DNA of 64,000 nt, taken from contig DASVUH010000078.1 in the NCBI GenBank assembly GCA_036387135.1, positions 62,001 to 126,000 of the forward strand, read 5' to 3'. Shown in pieces: positions 1 through 7,453 of the stretch. Origin of the DNA: JALZCH01 sp036387135 (GTDB lineage Bacteria > Acidobacteriota > Blastocatellia > Pyrinomonadales > Pyrinomonadaceae). The notes beneath the pieces were generated by a model. That model was not told the origin of the DNA and did no database searches. It saw only the letters and a list, made by a program, of their open reading frames with translations. The position numbers and the translations under genes are program-made. Each line of letters starts with the position of its first letter. Positions within the stretch are counted from its first letter, which is position 1.

Positions 1-101
1 AATTCCTGCTTTTCGATCTGGCATAAAGCGGGCTGAAATCAAAGGGAATGTCAGGCGAACGCCGATGTTCTCTTTCGCTTTTTATTGTGAAGGAAGAAAT
101 C

Positions 102-821
102 ATGCTGAATATAAATGACTTTGACAAATTAACGGTAAGCGAAGAAGAAATTGACCGGAATCTTGATGAATCTTTCCCGGCGAGCGACCCGCCTTCCTGG
201 AATTTAGGCACAGATCACGGCGCTAGCGGCACGAAAACGGAAACTGACCAAACCCCGCTTTCAAAGCAGGGGACTTATTTGTTGAGCCGACCGGTAAACG
301 AAAGCGACCATATCCAGGGAGTAGATACCGCGCCGGTGACGCTTTTGATGTACGGTGCTTATGAATGCCCGTTTTGCGTCGAAGGCAACAAGATCGTCAA
401 ACAAGTTCAGCAGGAGTTCGGAGAAAATCTGCGCTTCGCCTTTCGGCATTTCCCGCGCAGCAACGTCCACCCGCACGCAACCGCCGCGGCAGAAGTTGCG
501 GAAGCCGCCGGAGAACAGGACAAATTTTGGGAGATGCACGACAAGCTGTTTGAGAACTATTACCGATTGGACGGTGTGCATTTAGTCCGCTTTGCAAAAT
601 CAGTAGGTCTCGATATGAAGAGTTTCCACCGGGCAATTACCAAAAGGATTTTCGCCCGGAGAGTCCAGGAGGATTTAATCAGCGGCATGGAGAGCGGCGT
701 AAAAGGCACTCCGACTTATTTTATCAATGGCGTAAAACACTCAGGTTCGGGCGAATTCGCCGTACTGGTCAAAGCAATCGAAAATGCAGCCGCATTGAAA
801 GCCGGATTCGTTGACGCTTGA
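102..821 (+). CDS. DsbA-family thiol oxidoreductase (cytoplasmic, N-terminal tail)
   Basis: This 239-aa protein carries a thioredoxin-fold DsbA-like domain. The active site is Cys89-Pro-Phe-Cys92 and the cis-proline loop is GTPTYFING near the C-terminus. The first ~70 residues are a separate acidic tail with the DESFPASDPPSW motif, which recurs in many small bacterial proteins of unknown role. No signal peptide or membrane segment is visible, so a cytosolic disulfide exchange or detoxification role is more likely than periplasmic folding. The start at 102 is preferred over the in-frame ATG at 48 because GGAAGAAA lies just upstream of it. Substrate is unknown. Family assignment (Thioredoxin_4/DsbA group) is confident. 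Confidence 0.85.
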   Translation: MLNINDFDKLTVSEEEIDRNLDESFPASDPPSWNLGTDHGASGTKTETDQTPLSKQGTYLLSRPVNESDHIQGVDTAPVTLLMYGAYECPFCVEGNKIVKQVQQEFGENLRFAFRHFPRSNVHPHATAAAEVAEAAGEQDKFWEMHDKLFENYYRLDGVHLVRFAKSVGLDMKSFHRAITKRIFARRVQEDLISGMESGVKGTPTYFINGVKHSGSGEFAVLVKAIENAAALKAGFVDA

Positions 822-850
822 CGCTTGAGATCATAATTTTCCCGGTTTTC

Positions 851-881
851 ACCGCCGCAGGTCATGTTTGAAAGCGGCGGT
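851..881 (+). terminator. Stem-loop downstream of the DsbA-like gene
   Basis: Arms ACCGCCGC (851-858) and GCGGCGGT (874-881) are perfectly complementary around a 15-nt loop, beginning 29 nt after the stop codon. A-rich sequence follows and TTTT precedes. The U-tract is poor, so this is a probable but not textbook terminator. Confidence 0.45.
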
Positions 882-1040
882 CGAAAATTGTGCGGGCGGG
901 GCATAAAAACGATTTCGAGTCGTCCAGAATGCTGACCGAGTTAATAATTATTTATAACAAGATTTATCAAACTGCCGGTTGACATTTTTAGTAAATAATT
1001 TCTCTGCTGACAGTCATACAAAACGATTCGATTGCTTTTT

Positions 1041-1076
1041 ATCGCCGCCGTCATCTCAATCAAAGCGGCGATTTTA
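1041..1076 (+). terminator. Second CCGCC-type hairpin with T-rich flanks
   Basis: Arms ATCGCCGC (1041-1048) and GCGGCGAT (1065-1072) pair perfectly. TTTTT lies on the 5' side and TTTTATAAA on the 3' side, so the structure could stop transcription from either direction. It resembles the hairpins at 851 and 11982. Confidence 0.5.
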
Positions 1077-1238
1077 TAAAATATAATCCGGGTGAAGCTG
1101 CTCGCCAGGAACTATTTCCCAATCGCCCCGCTCGTGCCGGTAAGCCGGTGAATATTGTTCGGTATGTATTTTCACTTGATTTACTCGCTGTTTAATACAC
1201 GTATTTTCTGTGTTTGCGAACTCAAATTTTTGAAAGAA

Positions 1239-1276
1239 TTTGAATTGAATCGTGTTTCGGCACGATTCAATTCAAA
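1239..1276. repeat. 38-bp hairpin with 16-bp perfect arms
   Basis: TTTGAATTGAATCGTG (1239-1254) is followed by the loop TTTCGG and then its exact reverse complement (1261-1276). It lies about 90 nt beyond the 3' end of the convergent hydrolase gene. It may terminate that transcript or be a mobile palindromic repeat. The rest of the 822-1366 gap shows no credible gene. Confidence 0.6.
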
Positions 1277-1366
1277 CAAGCGTTTCGCTTCTCCATTCCG
1301 ACAATCGGAAACTCGTCAAAATAAGGCAAAACTATTTCTTTGGTTCCTATTGATTACAAACCGATT

Positions 1367-2185
1367 CTATTTTTTAGACATTCCGCTGGCGGCGAGAATG
1401 ACTTCCGCAACTTCTTTCGGCTTTGAAAGCATCGGAACGTGGCTCGACTGCAAAATGGTGGTAGTGGCGCCGATATTCTTTGCCATCAGCTTTTCGAATT
1501 CGGCATTGATGATCCGGTCATGAGCGGCAACGATATAAAATGAAGGCTTATTGCTCCAGGCGGCTTCGGTAACTTTATCATCGAAGGCTTTAGCGGAAAT
1601 CGGTCCTTGCGTGACCGCTATGGTTTTAACTTTTGCGGCGGGTAAATCCTGCGCGAAAAAAGTACCGACCGCCTCGGGCGATAAAGTCAAAAAACCGCGA
1701 GAATCTACTTTCACGCTTCCAAACCATTCCGGTTTCGGAAAATCCTTTAACATATCATTGACGGATTGATCCTTGGACGGCGCAAACGCGGCGACATAAA
1801 CGAGCGCCGTCACCTTCTCATTATTGCCGGCTTGCGTAATGACGGTGCCGCCCCATGAATGTCCGACCAGGATTACCTGCCCCGGCGCAGCATCAATCGC
1901 CTTTTTTACCGCGTCAACATCATTGGCGAGCGAGGTCAAAGGACTCTGGACGGCAACGACATTTAAGCCCTTTGCCTGAAGCAGGGGGATAACTTTCTCC
2001 CAGCTCGAACTGTCTGCAAACGCGCCGTGGACGAGCACCACCGTCTTTTGAGGGACGGAACCCTGCGCCTCAATTCGCTCGATAGCAGCGACGGAAAAGA
2101 ACGTTGCAAAAACTAAAACCGCGAAGGCAAACCGCACGAATCGGCAACGGAAACTTTTGTTTTTCAAATCGTCTATATATTTCAT
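1367..2185 (-). CDS. Exported alpha/beta hydrolase (EstC/salicylate-esterase-like)
   Basis: This 272-aa protein has a signal peptide (about residues 1-41, hydrophobic core FAFAVLVFATFF). An alpha/beta-hydrolase fold follows, with oxyanion-hole motif VLVHGAFADSSSW, nucleophile elbow GHSWGG (Ser110), a late acid in AAHDRII and a catalytic His in SSHVPML. It belongs to the small esterase/hydroxynitrile-lyase-like group, and the substrate cannot be read from the sequence. The start at 2185 is chosen because AGGAG precedes it on the minus strand at ideal spacing. The longer open frame to 2296 lacks a ribosome site. It diverges from the epoxide hydrolase-cupin gene across a 372-bp shared control region. 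Confidence 0.85.
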   Translation of the reverse strand: MKYIDDLKNKSFRCRFVRFAFAVLVFATFFSVAAIERIEAQGSVPQKTVVLVHGAFADSSSWEKVIPLLQAKGLNVVAVQSPLTSLANDVDAVKKAIDAAPGQVILVGHSWGGTVITQAGNNEKVTALVYVAAFAPSKDQSVNDMLKDFPKPEWFGSVKVDSRGFLTLSPEAVGTFFAQDLPAAKVKTIAVTQGPISAKAFDDKVTEAAWSNKPSFYIVAAHDRIINAEFEKLMAKNIGATTTILQSSHVPMLSKPKEVAEVILAASGMSKK

Positions 2186-2320
2186 TTCTCTTACTCCTTT
2201 TTGTTTTTTGCTCGTTTTTTCCCGAGCTTCAAACCAGTTACTTCTCAAATCCGATGCCACGACCCGACTGCTGCCTGTAAGTTCTGCAAACCCCATTAAT
2301 CGCGAAGGTTAATAGCCTGT

Positions 2321-2382
2321 TTGTCTTTAATAAAAATTCATCTCCGGTGTCTTAATAAAGACATGCCGTTGAAATAAAGACA
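2321..2382. promoter_or_regulatory. AAAGACAA-type repeats in the divergent control region
   Basis: Three related words lie here: TTGTCTTTAAT (2321-2331, inverted), AATAAAGACA (2354-2363) and AAATAAAGACAA (2372-2383 approximately). The same GAAATAAAGACAA followed by TCTC recurs upstream of the aldehyde dehydrogenase at 12067-12090. This pattern suggests binding sites for a regulator. No clear -35/-10 pair was assigned in the 2186-2557 gap. Confidence 0.4.
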
Positions 2383-2557
2383 AAAGTCAATCTCAACGGG
2401 ACTGCACTAAACAATCTAACTCCTTTTTAATCTAGAGTTTTTTCGTTATTAGAGCGCACGGCATACCGGTTGTTTAGGAGATGGGCGAAATTATCCGTGA
2501 ATCGTTTCCGTAAGCGATTCCGCGCGGAGCGAAAGAGTTTTTTAAGGTGAAATCATA

Positions 2558-4273
2558 ATGGATCAAATTGAACAAACCATAGAGCGCAGACGGGACAATT
2601 ACCCGGCGAGTGTAGCATGGGCGGCTAGCGTCTTCGGATTGCTCTTGCTTGCCGTTTCCGTCAACGCCCAAACTGTTCCGGCAAGCGAAGCTAAAACAGT
2701 CGGCACCGAAAAAGCTGCATCGGTGACGCAAATCAAAAAAGCGGCGAATACTGTGGGAACTGATGATCAGGTAATTCGACCCTTTCGGGTGAATATTCCG
2801 GAGGAAGCACTCACAGATCTCCGCCGCAGGATCGCGGCGACGCGCTTTCCTGACAAGGAAACCGTCAATGACCGATCACAGGGCGTTCGGCTGGCGAAAT
2901 TCCAAGAGCTGATTCGCTACTGGGGCACGGACTATGACTGGCGCAAAGCGGAGGCAAGGCTAAATGCGCTACCACAATTCGTTACAAACATTGATGGAAT
3001 TGACATTCACTTTATTCATGTGCGTTCTAAAGAGCCGAACGCATTGCCAATTATTATCACCCATGGATGGCCCGGTTCCATTATTGAACAATTGAAAGTA
3101 ATTGAACCTTTAACTAATCCGGCGGCGCATGGAGGAAAAGTCGGAGATGCTTTTGATGTTGTCATTCCTTCCATACCGGGATTTGGCTTTTCCGGCAAGC
3201 CGACAGGTACTGGCTGGGACCCCGACCGCATCGCGAGAGCCTGGTCGGAACTGATGAAGCGCCTCGGTTACACGCGATACGTTGCACAGGGCGGCGATTG
3301 GGGGTCGCCCATTTCCAGTTCAATGGCGCGTCAGGCAGTGCCGGGACTGCTTGGCATCCACATCAACTTGCCCGCGACGGTGCCGCCGGAGGTGACAGCC
3401 GCGCTGGCTGCCGGAGATTCGGCACCGGCGGGACTCTCGGAGAAGGAACGTGCGGCATTCGAGTCGCTCGCCACGTTCACTAAAAAGTACAGAGCTTATG
3501 CGTTGATGATGGGCACACGTCCGCAGACGATCGGGTATGCCTTGACGGATACTCCGGCGGGACTTGCCGCCTGGATATTCGACTACAACAACGGCGAACC
3601 CGAGCGCCTGCTCAACAGGGACGACGTGCTGGACAACGTCACGCTGTACTGGCTGACGAACACTGCGACCTCGGCGGCGCGAATCTACTGGGAGACCAGC
3701 GGGCAAAGCGTTACCATCTCTGCCGCGCAGAAAACAAATGAGATTTCGCTCCCAGTGACGATCACTGTATTTCCCGGTGAGGTCTATCGAACTCCGGAAA
3801 CGTGGGCGCGCCGCGCTTATCGAAACCTGATCTACTTTCGCGAAGCCGAAAAGGGCGGACACTTCGCGGCGTGGGAGCAGCCGCAGCTTTTTGCTCAGGA
3901 GCTTCGCGCGGCATTCCGATTACTACGCTCGGATGCGGCTCCGGCGCAGCAATCGGGAATCAGGCGCACCGATCTTCTGCGGGACGATCTGAGCGTGCCC
4001 AGACGCGAAGTCCTTCAGGTACGCGTTGATTTCGACCCGGGAGCGGTCGCCGCCAAGCACAATCATCCCGGCGAAGAAATCGTTCATGTCCTCGAAGGCT
4101 CGCTTGAGTATGAGGTCGAGGGCAAGCCGGCGGTGACGCTCAAGGCGGGCGACGTTTTATTCATCCCGGCAGGCGCCGCACATCGCGTGAAGAACGTCGG
4201 ACGAGGCAACGGTTCGGAACTCGCCACATACATCGTCGAAAAAGGAAAACCGCTTATCACACTGGTCAAGTGA
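2558..4273 (+). CDS. Exported epoxide hydrolase fused to a C-terminal cupin
   Basis: This 571-aa protein would open the ring of an organic epoxide with water through an ester intermediate. After an N-terminal hydrophobic segment (about 20-37, ending VNAQ) comes the epoxide-hydrolase N-terminal domain (RPFRVNIPEE onward). The alpha/beta-hydrolase core follows, with HGWPGS oxyanion hole, nucleophile Asp247 in GGDWG and catalytic His435 in KGGHFAAWE. Its two paralogues end at this point. This copy continues into a complete cupin barrel (about 488-565) with both metal motifs, HNHPGEE and PAGAAHRVKN. Ribosome site AAGGTGA precedes the ATG. The cupin could bind a metal and may be a second enzyme or a stability module. 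Epoxide-hydrolase assignment is firm and substrate is unknown. Confidence 0.88.
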   Translation: MDQIEQTIERRRDNYPASVAWAASVFGLLLLAVSVNAQTVPASEAKTVGTEKAASVTQIKKAANTVGTDDQVIRPFRVNIPEEALTDLRRRIAATRFPDKETVNDRSQGVRLAKFQELIRYWGTDYDWRKAEARLNALPQFVTNIDGIDIHFIHVRSKEPNALPIIITHGWPGSIIEQLKVIEPLTNPAAHGGKVGDAFDVVIPSIPGFGFSGKPTGTGWDPDRIARAWSELMKRLGYTRYVAQGGDWGSPISSSMARQAVPGLLGIHINLPATVPPEVTAALAAGDSAPAGLSEKERAAFESLATFTKKYRAYALMMGTRPQTIGYALTDTPAGLAAWIFDYNNGEPERLLNRDDVLDNVTLYWLTNTATSAARIYWETSGQSVTISAAQKTNEISLPVTITVFPGEVYRTPETWARRAYRNLIYFREAEKGGHFAAWEQPQLFAQELRAAFRLLRSDAAPAQQSGIRRTDLLRDDLSVPRREVLQVRVDFDPGAVAAKHNHPGEEIVHVLEGSLEYEVEGKPAVTLKAGDVLFIPAGAAHRVKNVGRGNGSELATYIVEKGKPLITLVK

Positions 4274-4390
4274 GCGCCCGTTATTTGTAAAGGACTCAAG
4301 ACCCGGCACATGAGGCAATCACGAGTAAAACGGTCGAGTTTACTATGCCCGCATCAAGGAAAGGGGCACTGACATATTTTTCAATAAGGA

Positions 4391-4453
4391 GTGTGGGAGC
4401 ATCCGGAGCTTTTTTCCGCGGAGCTTCGCGCGGCGTTCAAGTCGTTACGGTAG
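4391..4453 (+). pseudogene. 3' remnant of a fourth epoxide hydrolase
   Basis: Translation reads VWEHPELFSAELRAAFKSLR and then stops. This matches the C-terminal tails of the intact copies (AWEQPQIF...ELRAAFKSFR). The immediately preceding CATATTTTTCAATAAGGAG (4373-4391) matches the 5' leader of the intact genes at 5194-5213 and 7427-7445. A ribosome-site leader is therefore joined directly to the last 20 codons, as expected after an internal deletion of nearly a whole gene copy. Confidence 0.8.
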
Positions 4454-4552
4454 TTTGTGACTTCTCGCCTGTAGCGAAAGGGCTATTCGATTAAACCTGA
4501 TAACTCAGACAATCGGTTGAATGACACACATTGAATTAAAAGGAGGCACTTT

Positions 4553-5110
4553 ATGAAACGGATTGATTTATTAGTTGCACGAATTGAAAGAATTCACTTT
4601 ATGAAAAGGATTGCTGTATTGCTGATTGCGGTTGCAATGGCGACTGGCGCCGTGGTCGTCTGGGCTCAAACATCTACACGGAATGATGTCAAGCAGCTCG
4701 TTTCCCCAAGCGCGAAGGAGATCCGAGGCGCATCGCCGTACGCGGAAATCCAGAATGAGCCTCTGCCTAAGCTGTTCGTGGACGAGCCGCTTCCCGAGGG
4801 GCTAGCCCAGGGCATTGTCTGGATCCAGTGGCGGGTGGAGAACTTAAACGTCGTACCGGTGTTCGGAAAGGGTGCCGTAAACGTATCTCCGCGGGCAGGG
4901 CATCTGCACGTACATGTGGACGACGTGGGCTGGTGGTGGGCGGACGCCAGTAACAACAATACTATCGACATAGCCGGGTTATCGGAGGGACCGCACAAGG
5001 TACGGCTCGAATTGGTAAACCCCAACCATGAGCCTTTCCCCGGACAGTCCAAAACAGTGACGTTCACGATACCTAAGGGAGCGTCTTTGTCTCTCAACCA
5101 CCGTCACTGA
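4553..5110 (+). CDS. Exported DUF6130-like protein
   Basis: This 185-aa secreted or periplasmic protein of unknown function has a signal peptide ending near VVWAQT. A single beta-rich domain follows with a His-rich stretch (RAGHLHVHVDDVGWWW), a conserved GLSEGPHKVRLELVNPNHEPF segment and a terminal NHRH. It resembles the DUF6130 family, assigned by recall only. Ribosome site AGGAGG precedes the ATG at 4553. A second in-frame ATG at 4601 lies in a near-repeat of the start region: CACTTTATGAAAcGGATTG at 4547 is followed by CACTTTATGAAAaGGATTG at 4595. The signal peptide core begins after the second ATG, so the first 16 residues look like a duplicated start. The histidines could bind metal, but this is not shown. 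Confidence 0.7.
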   Translation: MKRIDLLVARIERIHFMKRIAVLLIAVAMATGAVVVWAQTSTRNDVKQLVSPSAKEIRGASPYAEIQNEPLPKLFVDEPLPEGLAQGIVWIQWRVENLNVVPVFGKGAVNVSPRAGHLHVHVDDVGWWWADASNNNTIDIAGLSEGPHKVRLELVNPNHEPFPGQSKTVTFTIPKGASLSLNHRH

Positions 5111-5220
5111 ATCGCGGAGGGTTTGCAGCAAATTCAGAGCGGACAGAACCAGGCAAGGCTGAACAGCGCGGACTCTAAGGAAAGAGGTGTCCACGTATTT
5201 TTTCGGTAAGGAGAGAGAAA

Positions 5221-6609
5221 ATGAAATATTCGGAAATCGCAGACGGATTCACGCGGCTATTACCGTCAAAATTTTTACGCAATCAAGCCGTATCGGTAAT
5301 CGCATGTGCTCTCGGACTTTGTCTGATTGCTCTGTCCAGTCATGCTCAGACCAAAAAATCCAAAAGCAATCAAAGGGAGATGAAAATGACACAAACAACT
5401 GCCAAACAGCAAAGTACCGGGCATTCTACAGACAAGGAAGCCATTCGCCCGTTTAGAATGAAAATTCCGGAAGTGGAACTTACCGAATTACGCAGGCGAA
5501 TCAAGGCGGCGAAGTGGCCCAACAAGGAACTCGTCAGCGACGCATCGCAGGGCGTGCAGCTCGCAACGATGCATAAGCTCGCGGAATATTGGGCGAACCA
5601 TTACGATTGGCGAAAAGTTGAGGCGAGGCTGAACGCCTTGCCGCAGTTCGTCACCAACATCGACGGCGTCGACATTCACTTCATTCATGTTCGTTCGAAA
5701 CATCCGAATGCCTTGCCGCTTATCATCACGCATGGCTGGCCCGGTTCCATTATTGAGGAGCTAAAGGTAATCGATCCGCTGACAAACCCGACGGCGCATG
5801 GCGGGAAGCCCGAAGACGCGTTCGACATCGTGATTCCGTCGCTGCCGGGCTACGGCTTTTCAGGCAAGCCAACCGAACTCGGCTGGGATCCAGTCCGCAT
5901 CGCTCGCGCATGGAGCGTGCTGATGAAGCGCCTCGGTTACATTCGGTTTGTCGCTTCAGGCGGCGACTGGGGCGATCCCGTGACTGAGCAGATGGCGGTG
6001 CTGGCGCCTTCGGAAGTGCTCGGCATTCACTTGAATATGCCGTCCGCCATACCGCCCGAAATTTTCAAGGCGCTCGGCGCTGGCGGTCCAGCTCCGGATG
6101 GACTTTCGGCTGATGAAAAGCGTGCGTACAATCAACTGGACTTTTTCTTTAAGAAGGGTTTGGCATACGCCCAGGAAATGACCAACCGCCCGCAGACGCT
6201 TTACGCGATGGAGGATTCCCCGGTCGGACTTGCTGCGTGGATTCTCGATCATGATATACGCAGTTACGAGCTTATTGCACGCATTTTTGATGGTCATACT
6301 GAGGGTCTCACGCGAGACGACATCCTCGACAACATTACGCTCTACTGGTTAACGAACACGGCAGTCTCTTCCGCACGTCTGTACTGGGAAAACAAACTTC
6401 CGTTCTTCGCTCCCCAAGGGGTAACGGTACCGGTTGCCGTGAGCGCCTTTCCTGACGAACTCTATCAAGCCCCACGGAGTTGGGCGGAAAGAGCTTTTCC
6501 CAAGCTTATCTATTACAACCGGCTCGACAAGGGCGGACACTTTGCGGCGTGGGAACAGCCGCAGATTTTCGCCGCGGAACTTCGATCCGCATTCAGAACG
6601 CTGCATTAA
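5221..6609 (+). CDS. Exported epoxide hydrolase, paralogue 2
   Basis: This 462-aa enzyme has the same domain order as its neighbours. A signal peptide (about 1-43, ending SSHAQ) precedes the epoxide-hydrolase N-terminal domain beginning RPFRMKIPEVEL. The alpha/beta-hydrolase core has HGWPGS, nucleophile Asp249 (GGDWGD) and His440 (KGGHFAAWE). An internal in-frame ATG at 5386 (Met56) is preceded by AAAGGGAG at six-base spacing, so a leaderless cytosolic form could also be made. The main start at 5221 has TAAGGAGAGAG. The leader and first 60 codons are clearly related to those of the 7454 gene. Substrate unknown. Confidence 0.88.
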   Translation: MKYSEIADGFTRLLPSKFLRNQAVSVIACALGLCLIALSSHAQTKKSKSNQREMKMTQTTAKQQSTGHSTDKEAIRPFRMKIPEVELTELRRRIKAAKWPNKELVSDASQGVQLATMHKLAEYWANHYDWRKVEARLNALPQFVTNIDGVDIHFIHVRSKHPNALPLIITHGWPGSIIEELKVIDPLTNPTAHGGKPEDAFDIVIPSLPGYGFSGKPTELGWDPVRIARAWSVLMKRLGYIRFVASGGDWGDPVTEQMAVLAPSEVLGIHLNMPSAIPPEIFKALGAGGPAPDGLSADEKRAYNQLDFFFKKGLAYAQEMTNRPQTLYAMEDSPVGLAAWILDHDIRSYELIARIFDGHTEGLTRDDILDNITLYWLTNTAVSSARLYWENKLPFFAPQGVTVPVAVSAFPDELYQAPRSWAERAFPKLIYYNRLDKGGHFAAWEQPQIFAAELRSAFRTLH

Positions 6610-6694
6610 AGAGACAACTATTGGTGGTTGATAAAGGGCACGAAAGCAGCAATTGGCACTTTTCAGCACCGGTTGGAAATTTATAGGAGAATTT

Positions 6695-7399
6695 ATGAAA
6701 ACTACAAAAATCGCAAAAAACGGACAGGTCGACATGAAGCTTGAAGTCGTGATACTCGGTGTCTCCGACGTAGACCGGGCGAAAACGTTCTACGAGAATC
6801 TCGGCTGGCGGCTCGACGCCGACTTCATGATTAGTGACGACTTACGCATCGTGCAATTGACGCCTCACCACTCGGAAGCCTCGATCATCTTCGGCAAGGG
6901 CGTTTCGTCCGCTGAGCCCGGCTCGACCAACAATTTGGTTCTCGCCGTGGATGACATCGACGCCGCCCGCGCAGAGCTCGGCGACCGAGGCGTGGATGTG
7001 AGCGAAGTCTTTCACTTCGCCGTCGCACCCTTCAACATAGCTGTGGAGAACCCGCGCATCAGCGGGCGCGACCCCGAGGGTCGTTCCTACTTTTCATTTG
7101 CCTCGTTCGAGGATCCAGACGGAAACGGCTGGCTGCTCCAAGAAATCCAGACGCGGCTTCCCGGTCGCGAGTGGGAGGCGGCGACGCGGGCGCAAAACAT
7201 TGATGCGGATAATCTCGCAGATCTCCTCCGCGAGACGGCAGAGCGCCACGACCGCTTCGAGAAAACGCACGCCGGTCACGACTGGTGGGACTGGTACGCA
7301 CCCTATCTGAGCGCGCGTCAGAACGGCAGCAGTTCTGAGGAGGCGGCAGCCGCAGCCGACCGCTACATTGGAGAAGCCCTTCAGGTTATTCCCGGATAA
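6695..7399 (+). CDS. VOC (glyoxalase/bleomycin-resistance) superfamily protein
   Basis: This 234-aa cytosolic protein has a vicinal-oxygen-chelate domain at about residues 14-150 (LEVVILGVSDVDRAKTFYENLGWRLDADF, later FEDPDGNGWLLQEI). A charged C-terminal extension (HDRFEKTHAGHDWWDWYAPYLSARQNG) follows, of a kind seen in actinobacterial-type members. VOC proteins act as glyoxalases, dioxygenases or drug-binding proteins, and which applies here is unknown. The start at 6695 is supported by AGGAGA. A second ATG at 6734 coincides with the usual family start (MKLEVVILG), so the first 13 residues are an added leader. It sits between two epoxide hydrolases with its own spacing. Confidence 0.82.
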   Translation: MKTTKIAKNGQVDMKLEVVILGVSDVDRAKTFYENLGWRLDADFMISDDLRIVQLTPHHSEASIIFGKGVSSAEPGSTNNLVLAVDDIDAARAELGDRGVDVSEVFHFAVAPFNIAVENPRISGRDPEGRSYFSFASFEDPDGNGWLLQEIQTRLPGREWEAATRAQNIDADNLADLLRETAERHDRFEKTHAGHDWWDWYAPYLSARQNGSSSEEAAAAADRYIGEALQVIPG

Positions 7400-7453
7400 T
7401 AGCGTCCGAAAGGATATACGGTTCGACGTATTTTTCGATAAGGAGAAGAGAAA

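Noticed and set aside
1155..1523. 122-codon plus-strand frame
   Set aside because: It has no ribosome site, half lies antisense to the hydrolase gene, and it spans the 38-bp hairpin.
3320..3862. 180-codon minus-strand frame inside the epoxide hydrolase-cupin gene
   Set aside because: Arg/Ser-rich antisense shadow of a clear enzyme gene, with no recognisable domain.
6654..6669. TGGCAC...GCAC resembling a sigma-54 -24/-12 promoter before the VOC gene
   Set aside because: The GG-to-GC spacing is one base short and the TTGC box is absent. No convincing -24/-12 promoter was found elsewhere.
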